DNA of 15,855 nucleotides from an uncultured bacterium (GTDB lineage Bacteria > Bacillota > Clostridia > TANB77 > CAG-508): positions 1-15,855 of the forward strand of contig CAJMRU010000005.1 of assembly GCA_905215845.1 (NCBI GenBank), given 5' to 3'. The translations under genes and the position numbers were made by a program. This document shows, one piece after another, positions 1 to 6,978 of the stretch (positions are counted from its first letter, which is position 1; the number at the start of each line of letters is the position of its first letter). A model generated the notes under the pieces. That model was not told the origin of the DNA. It worked only from the letters and a program-made list of their open reading frames with translations, and ran no database searches.

Positions 1-81
1 TCCCAAGTAGCCTAATACCTAATCAAAAAATGTCCAATTTTTTGGGTTCAGTACACTTTAAATAGTGGCTTCTTTTTTATA
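1..81. other. Non-coding AT-rich leader with weak hairpins
   Basis: No gene is supported here; stops are frequent in all + frames. Two weak inverted repeats are visible. One is an A/T-only stem at 25-43 (six A plus T, five-base loop, A plus six T). The other is a 4-bp CACT/AGTG stem at 54-67 with a short T run at 73-78. Either could be the worn end of an upstream terminator or an RNA-processing site before the tRNA, but neither stem is strong. I see no convincing -35/-10 pair. Confidence 0.35.
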
Positions 82-82
82 T

Positions 83-156
83 TGCGGAGATGGTGCAATG
101 GAAGCACAATGGGGTCATATCCCATAGACGAGGTTCGAATCCTATGTCCGCAACCA
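83..156 (+). tRNA. tRNA-like gene, anticodon CAT (Met or Ile2 type), non-canonical
   Basis: A cloverleaf can be drawn. The D stem is GTGC/GCAC (93-96/104-107) with loop AATGGAA. The anticodon stem is ATGGG/CCCAT (109-113/121-125) with loop GTCATAT, giving CAT at 116-118. The T loop is TTCGAAT (134-140) and CCA is encoded at 154-156. The acceptor is odd: TGCGGA pairs with TCCGCA (83-88/147-152), then G89 opposes G146 and A90 can pair with T145. That makes eight positions with one mismatch. Only AGG/CCT of the T stem pairs firmly. The variable loop is very short, and position 32 is G rather than a pyrimidine. Three G-C pairs close the anticodon stem, as in initiator tRNAs, but the D-stem 11:24 pair is T-A, as in elongators. 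It may be a phage tRNA of unusual shape, a decaying copy, or an RNA-processing signal. Confidence 0.6.
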
Positions 157-180
157 AAAAATACAAAAGAAGGTATGCCT

Positions 181-336
181 ATGAATTTGGGTGAATGTAT
201 GTTAAGAGAATGTAAAACTTGTAAATATGAAATAAGTTGCTTTAAGGAGTATAGAAATGAATATTCAAAAAATAGAAATAGGAAAACTAAAACCAGCAGA
301 TTACAATCCAAGAAAAGATTTAAAACCAGAAGATGA
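181..336 (+). CDS. Small four-cysteine protein (51 aa), putative zinc-binding peptide
   Basis: The ATG at 181 follows a good ribosome binding site (GAAGG at 169-173, 7-base gap), just after the tRNA. The N-terminal half contains C6, C11, C14 and C20 (C-x4-C-x2-C-x5-C), a spacing that could hold one zinc ion. The C-terminal half is very basic. The last 80 bases overlap the start of the ParB-methyltransferase gene in another frame, so that gene's ribosome binding site (TAAGGAG, 243-249) lies inside this ORF and the two could be translationally coupled. Short cysteine-rich proteins are common in clostridial phages; I do not recognise a named family. An in-frame ATG at 175 is too close to the binding site to be the start. 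The basic tail may simply be a by-product of the overlap. Confidence 0.45.
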   Translation: MNLGECMLRECKTCKYEISCFKEYRNEYSKNRNRKTKTSRLQSKKRFKTRR

Positions 337-1447
337 AGAATACCAAAAAATCAAAAAAAGTATAATTGAATTTGGATATGTAGATCCAATTATAGTAAAT
401 ACAGATATGACTGTTATCGGTGGACATCAAAGACTAAAAGTATTAAAAGATTTAGGCTATACAGTTATTGAATGCAATATGGTAGATTTAGACAAAAATA
501 AAGAAAAAGCATTAAATATAGCATTAAATAAAATTACAGGAGAATGGGACAATAAAAAATTAGAAGAATTACTTGCTGAATTAAAAGAAGCGGATATTGA
601 TATGGACATTACAGGCTTTAGTTTTGATGAAGTAGATGATATGCTAAAAGACATTACAGGATCAAAAGAAGATGACTTTGATTTAGAACAAGCCTTAAAT
701 GATATAGAAGAACCAAGAACTAAACCAGGAGATGTGTGGTTACTTGGTAAACATAGATTGATGTGTGGAGATAGTACAAAAAAAGAAGATGTTATGCATC
801 TTATGAATAGACAAGTAGCTGATATGATTCTTACAGATCCACCTTATAATGTGGACTATGAAGGTAAAACAGCAGATGCATTAAAAATCGAGAATGATAA
901 TATGAACGAAACAGAGTTTTATAATTTTTTATTAACTTCATTTAGAAATATGTATGAATCAATAAAAAGTGGTGGTTCTATTTATGTTTTTCATGCAGAT
1001 ACAGAAGGCTTGAATTTTAGAAATGCATTTAAGTCTTGTGGATTCAAATTAGCACAATGTTTAGTTTGGGTTAAAAATACATTTGTTATGGGAAGACAAG
1101 ATTATCAATGGAGACATGAGCCTATTTTGTATGGATGGAAAGAGGGTGCAGGACATTATTTTGTAGATAATAGAAAGCAAAGTACAGTTTTAGAATTTGA
1201 TAAACCTTTAAGAAATGCAGAGCATCCTACAATGAAACCAGTTGATTTGCTGGTATATTTAATAAAAAATTCAAGCAAGGAAAATCATTTAATACTAGAT
1301 TTATTTGCTGGAAGTGGAAGTACGTTAATAGCAGCTGAACAGGTACAAAGAAATTGTTATGCAATGGAATTAGATCCAAAATATTGTGATGTTATTATAA
1401 AGAGGTGGGAAAACCTAACAGGTGAAAAAGCAATACTAAAAAAGTAA
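257..1447 (+). CDS. ParB-like N-terminal domain fused to DNA adenine/cytosine-N4 methyltransferase
   Basis: The 396-residue protein starts at ATG 257, behind TAAGGAG at 243-249. Residues about 1-90 form a ParB/sulfiredoxin-type domain with the GGHQR motif at G55-R59. The C-terminal part is an S-adenosylmethionine-dependent amino-methyltransferase. Its catalytic motif IV is DPPY at D194-Y197, followed later by the cofactor-binding motif DLFAGSG at D348-G354. Motif IV before motif I is the beta-class order, typical of N6-adenine or N4-cytosine enzymes. Such fusions are common just upstream of terminase genes in Bacillota phages, where they probably protect phage DNA from host restriction or tune packaging and replication. 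No restriction endonuclease lies beside it, so it looks like an orphan enzyme. The target sequence cannot be read from the protein. Confidence 0.9.
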   Translation: MNIQKIEIGKLKPADYNPRKDLKPEDEEYQKIKKSIIEFGYVDPIIVNTDMTVIGGHQRLKVLKDLGYTVIECNMVDLDKNKEKALNIALNKITGEWDNKKLEELLAELKEADIDMDITGFSFDEVDDMLKDITGSKEDDFDLEQALNDIEEPRTKPGDVWLLGKHRLMCGDSTKKEDVMHLMNRQVADMILTDPPYNVDYEGKTADALKIENDNMNETEFYNFLLTSFRNMYESIKSGGSIYVFHADTEGLNFRNAFKSCGFKLAQCLVWVKNTFVMGRQDYQWRHEPILYGWKEGAGHYFVDNRKQSTVLEFDKPLRNAEHPTMKPVDLLVYLIKNSSKENHLILDLFAGSGSTLIAAEQVQRNCYAMELDPKYCDVIIKRWENLTGEKAILKK

Positions 1448-1448
1448 T

Positions 1449-1470
1449 GGAGGTGGGTGATATGCATTGA
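1449..1470 (+). promoter_or_regulatory. Terminase small-subunit start region: RBS, AUG-CAU-UGA mini-ORF and TTG start
   Basis: GGAGG at 1449-1453 is followed 8 bases later by ATG at 1462, but that frame reads only ATG CAT TGA. The terminase frame has a stop at 1458-1460, so its only upstream start is TTG at 1467, which overlaps the mini-ORF's CAT and TGA codons. Ribosomes may start at the well-placed ATG, stop at once and reinitiate on TTG. Alternatively they may use TTG directly with a long 13-base spacing. Either way small-subunit output is likely kept low. Confidence 0.55.
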
Positions 1471-2126
1471 CAGAAGCAAAAATTGAAAATATAAAAAATG
1501 ATTATTTGCAAGGTATGAAATACAGAGATATTATGCAGAAGTATAATATCACTCAACCTGAATTAAGAAGTGTTATCCGAAGAAATAAATTGACTCGAAG
1601 TAAAAGCGAATTGCAACAAGGAAATAAAAATGCAATAGGAAATAAAGGAGGACATGGTACAGAAGATAACAAAAATGCTGTAGTTACAGGAGAATATGAA
1701 AAAATATATGAAGATGTTTTAGACGAAGAAGAACTAGAACTATATAATACAATTGAAGTAAACGATAAAGAACAACTTTTAATTAATGACTATAAAATAT
1801 TAACTATTCGTGAAAAGCGAATGTTAAGTAGAATAAAAACATTAAAACAGCAAGGTAAAGACATGACAATAGATTTTATAAGAAAGAAAAATAGTAAATC
1901 AGAAACTGAAACAGTAACGGAAGCACAACCAACTATAAATATAATACAACGAATAGAAGAGGGATTAACAAGAGTACAAGAAGCAAAAAGAAAAACAATA
2001 GAAAGTTTAATGAAAATAAATGTTGATGGAGAAAGTAAAGATATAAACTTAAATATAAACAGTACAACTCCTTTATTAGAGAGTATAAATAGGCAATTGG
2101 GTGGTGGTAAAAATGGAAGAAAATGA
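1467..2126 (+). CDS. terS: Phage terminase small subunit
   Basis: The 219-residue protein is the DNA-recognition half of the packaging motor. It binds the packaging start site and hands phage DNA to the large subunit. Residues about 5-45 look like a helix-turn-helix of the kind seen at the N-terminus of PBSX-type small terminases (DYLQGMKYRDI, then a YNIT turn and a basic recognition helix). A hinge with GNKNAIGNKGG and the phrase KNAVVTGEYE is typical of this family. The middle is acidic (DVLDEEELELY), and the C-terminal third is charged helix suited to oligomer formation. TTG is the only possible start near the 5' end, and the resulting MTEAKIE beginning fits the family. The large subunit starts inside the gene's last codons (13-base overlap), implying coupled translation. 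Confidence 0.88.
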   Translation: MTEAKIENIKNDYLQGMKYRDIMQKYNITQPELRSVIRRNKLTRSKSELQQGNKNAIGNKGGHGTEDNKNAVVTGEYEKIYEDVLDEEELELYNTIEVNDKEQLLINDYKILTIREKRMLSRIKTLKQQGKDMTIDFIRKKNSKSETETVTEAQPTINIIQRIEEGLTRVQEAKRKTIESLMKINVDGESKDINLNINSTTPLLESINRQLGGGKNGRK

Positions 2127-3549
2127 GCAATTTCCACTATCTGAAAAGTATATTGATTTTCTTATGCATGAAGCAAGTACAGAGTTTTTAGAAGGAACTA
2201 CATTTGCTGGAAAAACAACAGTTGCTATTCCAAAATTTATGTTTAAAATTGCAGATTATGAAGGTTCAAAGCCGAGTATAATTTCAGGATTAGATTTAGG
2301 AACAATAGAAAAAAATATAATAAACTCCGACAATGGATTAATAGCTGTATTTGGAGATTATGAACAAGGTGGAGCAATAGAATATCATTCAAATGGTGCT
2401 AAAAATATAAAATTACCACATATTATCTATCATACACCAAAGGGAAATAAAATTATTTATGTTTTAGGATATGATAATAAAGCTAGATGGAAAAAAGCTC
2501 TTGGTGGACAAGTTTATGGCTTATTTATAGATGAGTTTAATATTGCTGATATGGAATTTGTTAGAGAAGCATTTATGAGGGCAGATTACAGATTGTGTAC
2601 TATGAATCCAGATGATCCAAACAAAGAATGTTATTCACAATTTGTTAATCATGCTAGACCAACAGAAAAATATAAAAACGATGCACCAATAGAACTTCTT
2701 GAAATGCTAAATCAAGAACAAACAGATGATTGGACTTGGTGGTATTTTACTTTTGATCATAATAAAAGTCTAACAAAAGAAAAGAAAAAACAAATTATAC
2801 AGTCTGTTCCAGTAGGGACAAAATTATGGAAAAATAAAATAAAAGGATTACGAGGCAAGTCTACAGGGCTTGTTTTTCTTAACTTTGATAGAAGAAAACA
2901 TTGTATTACAAAAGAAGAAGCAAAGAAATATTTAAAATCAGATGAAAATGAAATAATACAATTAACAACTAGGTTAGAAAAAAGCCACAGACAGCAAGGA
3001 GAATATTTTATTTTATTTACAGCAGGACTAGATACAGCATACAGTTCAATAAGTCCTGATACTATTGCAATGTCATTTGCTGGTATAACTAATAAAGGAA
3101 AATATATATTACTAGATGAAAGAGTTTATAATAATGCTAATTTAGAAGAACCACTTGCACCAAGTGACACAGTTAAAAACTTTGTGGATTTTTTGGAAAG
3201 AAATAGAAAAGAGTGGGGATTAGCAAGAAATGTATTTATAGATAATGCAGACCAAGCAACAATTAAAGAATTTGCAAAATACAAAAGGCAGACAGGATGT
3301 ATTTATATTTTTAATGATGCTTGGAAAGCAAAAATGCAAATAATAGATAGAATAAACACTCAACTTGGATGGTTCAAAGATGGGTGTTATTTTATTGTTG
3401 ATACATGTGCAAATTATTGTAACGAACTTGATGTTTATAGTTGGAAAGAAGACAAAGACAATGAACCAGAAGATGGGAATGATCATATGGTTAATAGTTG
3501 CCAATATAGTTGGATTCCATATGTAGATAAGATAGGAGTAAGAAAATGA
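2113..3549 (+). CDS. terL: Phage terminase large subunit (ATPase-nuclease)
   Basis: The 478-residue packaging motor pumps DNA into the procapsid with its N-terminal ATPase and cuts concatemers with its C-terminal nuclease. The P-loop is GTTFAGKTT at G28-T36. The Walker B segment is LFIDE, with D140 and E141. The RNase H-like nuclease shows the expected acidic residues: D307 (GLDTAYSS), D377 (FIDNADQ) and D457 in NDHMVNS near the C-terminus. The start is ATG 2113 behind GGGTGGTGG; an in-frame GTG at 2101 lies inside that binding site and is not used. The first residues overlap the end of the small-subunit gene, and the stop overlaps the portal start (ATGA). The length is normal for the PBSX/Terminase_3 type. 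Confidence 0.95.
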   Translation: MEENEQFPLSEKYIDFLMHEASTEFLEGTTFAGKTTVAIPKFMFKIADYEGSKPSIISGLDLGTIEKNIINSDNGLIAVFGDYEQGGAIEYHSNGAKNIKLPHIIYHTPKGNKIIYVLGYDNKARWKKALGGQVYGLFIDEFNIADMEFVREAFMRADYRLCTMNPDDPNKECYSQFVNHARPTEKYKNDAPIELLEMLNQEQTDDWTWWYFTFDHNKSLTKEKKKQIIQSVPVGTKLWKNKIKGLRGKSTGLVFLNFDRRKHCITKEEAKKYLKSDENEIIQLTTRLEKSHRQQGEYFILFTAGLDTAYSSISPDTIAMSFAGITNKGKYILLDERVYNNANLEEPLAPSDTVKNFVDFLERNRKEWGLARNVFIDNADQATIKEFAKYKRQTGCIYIFNDAWKAKMQIIDRINTQLGWFKDGCYFIVDTCANYCNELDVYSWKEDKDNEPEDGNDHMVNSCQYSWIPYVDKIGVRK

Positions 3550-5090
3550 AAATTGGAGAAAGAGTGAAAAATATGATTAAATCATGGTTAGATATTAGAC
3601 CTGCACAAGGACAACTATTTTTAATTAATGAAAATATGGATTTTCAAGCTAATTGTATTAGAAATAAAATATGGTATAGAGGCGATAGTAAAGAATTAGC
3701 AGAATTTTATGGACAATTACAAAATTCAGCAGATACTTTTTGGGGAGCAGCACAAACAGCAGATATTAGAATGAAAAAATCTCATTCTGGATTACCCAAA
3801 TTAATAGTTAAAACAATAATAAATACAGTAATGACAGACTATTCTGGTGATGATGTAGAAGATGAATATTGGAAACAAGTTAATAAAGAAAATGAATTTG
3901 ATAATAAGATGCTAAAATCGTTACTAGCAGACTTATTACATATAGGAGATGGAGCAATAAAAATAAATTATGATGTTAATATATCAGATAAAGCTATTCT
4001 TGAATGGGTAGAAGGTTCAAAAATAGATTTTAAATATAGAAGAGGTAGATTAGTAGAACTTGTATTTAAATCATACCATGAAGAAAACAATACTACATAT
4101 ATGCTAGAAGAACATTATGGATATGGATATATAACTTATAAGTTATTAAAAGATGATAAAGAAGTACCATTAAAAACAGTGAAAGTCTTAGAAAAACTAG
4201 AAAATATATCTTTTGATAAATCAGTTATGTGGGCTATTCCAATAATGTTAAATGAATCAGCAAAATATAAGGGTAGAGGAGAATCTATTTTTGAAGGAAA
4301 ATATGATTCTTTTGATAGTTTTGATGAAATAATTTCACAATGGTTAGAAGCAGTTAGGGCAGGAAGAGCAATAAAATATATTCCAGAAAATATGATTCCA
4401 AGAGACCCTGAAACAGGGGAATTATTAATAAATAGTAATCCTTTTGATAATAAATTTATTACTCCAGAAGCAAATATGAGTGAAAATAATAAAAATCAAA
4501 TAGAAATACAACAAGCAGAGATACCAACTGAAAATTATTTACAATCATATATAACCTTTTTGGATTTATGTTTACAAGGAATTATAAGTCCTTCTACACT
4601 AGGAATTGATACAAAAAAATTAGATAATGCTGAAGCACAAAGAGAAAAGGAAAAAACAACACTATATACTAGAGGTCTAATAATAGATACTTTGGTAGAC
4701 TTTATACCAAAAGTTATAAATACTGTTTTAAAATCCAGAGCTCAAATGGAAAAGAAACCAACACCAGAAGATATAGAAATAAGTTTGAAATTTGGAGAAT
4801 ATAATAATCCATCTTTTGAAGCACAAGTAGAAACAGTAGGAAAGGGAAGACAACAAGGAATAATGAGTATAGAAGCAAGTGTAGAAGAACTGTATGGAGA
4901 CTCAAAAGATGAAAAATGGAAGTTAGAAGAAATTGCTAGATTAAAAGCAGAACAAGGGATTGTTGATATAGAAGAACCAGCTGTAAATTTTGATGCTGAA
5001 ATGCAAGTTGAAGAAGATGCTACCGACACAGATGTTACTACCACCAAAAGAGAACCAGAAGTAAAGGCACAAAAAGATAAAAAAGACTAG
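3546..5090 (+). CDS. Phage portal protein (SPP1 gp6-like)
   Basis: The 514-residue protein should form the dodecameric ring at one head vertex, through which DNA enters and leaves and on which the terminase docks. It follows terL directly (ATG overlapping the terL TGA) and has AGGAG at 3534-3538 as binding site. The N-terminal region (INENMDFQANCIRNKIWYRG), the central phrase ILEWVEGSKIDF and the long helical stretch around residues 340-400 match the SPP1-type portals of clostridial phages. The last 45 or so residues are low-complexity, acidic then lysine-rich, and probably disordered inside or outside the ring. The assignment rests on family resemblance and position; there is no short catalytic motif to check. 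Confidence 0.92.
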   Translation: MKIGERVKNMIKSWLDIRPAQGQLFLINENMDFQANCIRNKIWYRGDSKELAEFYGQLQNSADTFWGAAQTADIRMKKSHSGLPKLIVKTIINTVMTDYSGDDVEDEYWKQVNKENEFDNKMLKSLLADLLHIGDGAIKINYDVNISDKAILEWVEGSKIDFKYRRGRLVELVFKSYHEENNTTYMLEEHYGYGYITYKLLKDDKEVPLKTVKVLEKLENISFDKSVMWAIPIMLNESAKYKGRGESIFEGKYDSFDSFDEIISQWLEAVRAGRAIKYIPENMIPRDPETGELLINSNPFDNKFITPEANMSENNKNQIEIQQAEIPTENYLQSYITFLDLCLQGIISPSTLGIDTKKLDNAEAQREKEKTTLYTRGLIIDTLVDFIPKVINTVLKSRAQMEKKPTPEDIEISLKFGEYNNPSFEAQVETVGKGRQQGIMSIEASVEELYGDSKDEKWKLEEIARLKAEQGIVDIEEPAVNFDAEMQVEEDATDTDVTTTKREPEVKAQKDKKD

Positions 5091-5103
5091 GAGCAGGTTA
5101 TAA

Positions 5104-6321
5104 ATGAATAATGAGTATGATATAAGTCAAGCATTTCAAAGAATAGAAGAAATATTAATAAAATCTATGAAAAGAAATCTTACAAGGCATTTAAATGAAG
5201 AAAAAGACCTTAATATAAATTGGAGTGCATGGCAGTCAGAACAATTAAAAGCTTTAGAGCATTTTAAAAGCACAAATAAAAAAATGTTCAAAAATGATTT
5301 TTCTACTATTAACAATGATATTGAAGAATTGATAAAAAAGAGTTATGAAAATGGCAAGTTGGAACAAGAGAAGGTTATATTAGAAGCTATAAAGAATGGT
5401 ACTTTTAATAGTAGCAATAAGAAAACAAATAAGATGTGGCATATTTATAAAACCACTAAGAATAGAAGAATAAAAAAGAAACAGTTAACTAGAATATATG
5501 AAAAAGTAAATCAAACAGAATCAAGTTTTTTCAGAATAAATGAAGGAAAATTAAAAGCACTCATAAATGAAACTAAAGAAAATTTTGAAAAAGCGGAATT
5601 GTCTATATTAAGATATTCAAATGACCAATATAGAAAAATAATATATGATGCTCAAGTATATGCTAATACAGGAAGCGGAACAGCACAGCAAGCAATTGAT
5701 ATGGCAACAAAGGATTTTCTTTCAAAAGGAATAAATAATATTGAATATTCAAATGGTTCAATGGTTAATATTGCAAGTTATGCAGAAATGGCAATAAGAA
5801 CAGCAAATAAAAGAGCATATTTACAAGGTGAAGGTGAAAAAAGAAATGAATGGGGAGTTCATACAGTATTAGTTCCAAATCGTGGAGGGGGATGTCCTTA
5901 TTGTATAAAATTCCAAGGGAAAGTCTTTATTGATGATGTATGGAGTAATGGAACGGAAGCTGAAAGTAAATCAACAGGATATCCGCTATTAAGTACAGCA
6001 GTAAAAGCAAAACTATTTCATCCTAATTGCAAAGATACAGTAGTAACATATTTCCCAGGAATTAATAAGAAACCACTCCCACCAACTGCAACAGAATTAG
6101 AAAAGAAAAAAGAAAATTATGTAATAGAACAAAAACAAAGATACAATGAAAGACAAATTAGAAAATATAAAAGACTTGAATTAGGATCTACTGAAGATGC
6201 AAATTGTGAAAAATATCACAATAAAAGACTTGAATGGGAACAATACAATAAAGAATTTTGTGAAGAACATGGCTTAAAAAGAAGATATGACAGAGAAGAA
6301 TTGAAAGTTAAGGAGGTGTAA
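5104..6321 (+). CDS. Phage minor capsid protein (Phage_min_cap2/SPP1 gp7 type)
   Basis: The 405-residue protein probably sits inside the procapsid bound to the portal and enters with, or guides, the DNA, as MuF/SPP1 gp7-like proteins do. Residues 1-190 are mostly charged alpha-helix. The conserved core contains GGGCPYC (C264, C267) and LFHPNCKD (H306, C309), a CxxC plus HxxC set that could hold a metal and is typical of this family. The last 65 residues are a lysine- and glutamate-rich helix. Its place directly after the portal gene is the classic position. The start is ATG 5104, with TAGGAG at 5088-5093 overlapping the portal stop. No ADP-ribosyltransferase or other toxin domain is attached. 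Confidence 0.88.
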   Translation: MNNEYDISQAFQRIEEILIKSMKRNLTRHLNEEKDLNINWSAWQSEQLKALEHFKSTNKKMFKNDFSTINNDIEELIKKSYENGKLEQEKVILEAIKNGTFNSSNKKTNKMWHIYKTTKNRRIKKKQLTRIYEKVNQTESSFFRINEGKLKALINETKENFEKAELSILRYSNDQYRKIIYDAQVYANTGSGTAQQAIDMATKDFLSKGINNIEYSNGSMVNIASYAEMAIRTANKRAYLQGEGEKRNEWGVHTVLVPNRGGGCPYCIKFQGKVFIDDVWSNGTEAESKSTGYPLLSTAVKAKLFHPNCKDTVVTYFPGINKKPLPPTATELEKKKENYVIEQKQRYNERQIRKYKRLELGSTEDANCEKYHNKRLEWEQYNKEFCEEHGLKRRYDREELKVKEV

Positions 6322-6325
6322 AATA

Positions 6326-6517
6326 ATGAACGATAGAGCAAAATTTGTAGAAGTAAGCAAAGAACAGCAAGATAGGATAGACCTTATCAGAAGTTCTTTT
6401 TCTAAAATATATGATGTTATAGATGCGAATTGTAAATCAAGTCGAGAAACTTCATTAGCAATAACAAAATTGGAAGAAGCACAATTTTGGGCTATAAAAG
6501 GTATAACAAGAGAATAA
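6326..6517 (+). CDS. Acb2/Tad1 hairpin-domain protein, putative anti-CBASS cyclic-nucleotide sponge
   Basis: The 63-residue, two-helix protein has a strong binding site (GGAGG at 6311-6315) four bases after the minor capsid gene. Residues 39-62 carry the signature S-R-E-x-S-L-A-x-T-K-L-E-E-A-x-F-W-A-x3-I-x-R. From memory, this is the hallmark of the family labelled Acb2/Tad1 hairpin domain (formerly DUF7681). Pseudomonas phage Acb2, also found among structural genes, binds the cyclic di- and trinucleotides that activate CBASS defence and so disarms it. Residues 13-35 form the preceding helix. At 63 residues it is shorter than Acb2 (about 90), mainly at the N-terminus, so some ligand contacts may be missing. 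The family resemblance is seen in the sequence; the sponge function is inferred. The alternative is a structural or accessory head protein. Confidence 0.75.
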   Translation: MNDRAKFVEVSKEQQDRIDLIRSSFSKIYDVIDANCKSSRETSLAITKLEEAQFWAIKGITRE

Positions 6518-6554
6518 AAAATAATTAAAATAAAAAAGAAAGGATGATTTTATC

Positions 6555-6875
6555 ATGGCAAAGAAAAAAGAAGAAATTAAAAATGAAATGGTAACTGAAG
6601 AATCAACAGTTACAACAGAAACTAACGAGAATGTGGAGGAAGTAGAAAATACAACAGAAGAAGTAAAAACAGAGAAAAAAGAAAAGACTGAAAAAGCAAA
6701 AGAAAAAATAATTGCAAATATTACATTCATTGATAGATATACAAATGCAGTCTATGAAGAAGGAACGGAATTTATCATTGCAAATGTAGAAAAAACTGAA
6801 AAAGTAACAAATAAAAAATACAAAATTTCAAAAGAACGAGCAGAACAAATAAAAGCTAAAGGTTATGCTAATTAA
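6555..6875 (+). CDS. Hypothetical small phage protein with charged N-terminal tail
   Basis: The 106-residue protein is of unknown function. Residues 1-50 are low-complexity Lys/Glu/Thr/Val and probably disordered. Residues 51-106 form a compact beta-rich module (NITFIDRYTNAVYEEGTEF...) ending in a helix, SKERAEQIKAKGYAN. Short phage proteins with a similar 'rigid strand, tyrosine turn, RAEQI-type end' layout often lie next to capsid genes, and I cannot name the family. The start ATG 6555 follows AAAGGATGA at 6538-6546. It lies between the Acb2-like gene and a terminator placed two bases after its stop, so it closes the first transcriptional block. It could be a head accessory, an adaptor, or a partner of the preceding gene. 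Confidence 0.7.
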   Translation: MAKKKEEIKNEMVTEESTVTTETNENVEEVENTTEEVKTEKKEKTEKAKEKIIANITFIDRYTNAVYEEGTEFIIANVEKTEKVTNKKYKISKERAEQIKAKGYAN

Positions 6876-6876
6876 G

Positions 6877-6898
6877 AAGAGCCAATAGGCTCTTTTTT
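6877..6898 (+). terminator. Intrinsic terminator after the first gene block
   Basis: A perfect 7-bp stem AAGAGCC/GGCTCTT (6877-6883/6888-6894) with a four-base AATA loop is followed by further T residues to 6898. It starts two bases after the stop codon of the preceding gene. It separates the terminase-portal genes from the scaffold-capsid genes. Confidence 0.85.
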
Positions 6899-6978
6899 AA
6901 TACTCCAAACACTGATGAGGATAAAAGCTTGTGAATATATAGTCATTTCAAGACTTAAAAAAGTGGGAGGTAGTGAAC
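6899..6978 (+). promoter_or_regulatory. Structured leader that can mask the scaffold gene's ribosome binding site
   Basis: The 80-base leader between the terminator and the scaffold start contains two segments, TACTCC (6901-6906) and CACT (6910-6913). They are complementary, in nested order, to AGTG (6962-6965) and GGAGGTA (6966-6972). Together they give a 10-bp helix with an AAA bulge and one bulged G, covering the Shine-Dalgarno GGGAGG (6965-6970). A small AGTC/GACT hairpin (6941-6944/6952-6955) sits inside the loop. This suggests translational control of scaffold (and coupled capsid) synthesis. I found no convincing promoter here. Base pairing was judged by eye, without an energy calculation. 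Confidence 0.4.

Noticed and set aside
83..156. tRNA as a prophage attachment site
   Set aside because: No integrase or repeated tRNA end is in the window, and the tRNA sits within the late gene cluster rather than at a phage border.
48..311. Minus-strand ORF across the tRNA and leader
   Set aside because: Low-complexity Leu/Phe/Tyr composition from an AT-rich antisense strand, and it overlaps the tRNA and two + strand genes.
82..336. 84-residue ORF starting inside the tRNA
   Set aside because: Its first ATG lies in the tRNA and has no ribosome binding site. The ATG at 181 with GAAGG at 169-173 is the only supported start in this frame.
2101..2126. Recoding of TGA as tryptophan (gut phage or Mycoplasma-like code)
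   Set aside because: TGG is used for Trp throughout, and TGA stops give normal lengths and clean overlaps for terS, terL and the tail-terminator gene.
6912..6935. Hammerhead ribozyme-like CTGATGAG ... GTGAA core after the first terminator
   Set aside because: No stem II can form between CTGATGA and GAA, the GAAA box is incomplete, and no matching cleavage-site helix is seen. The surrounding complementarity instead covers the ribosome binding site.
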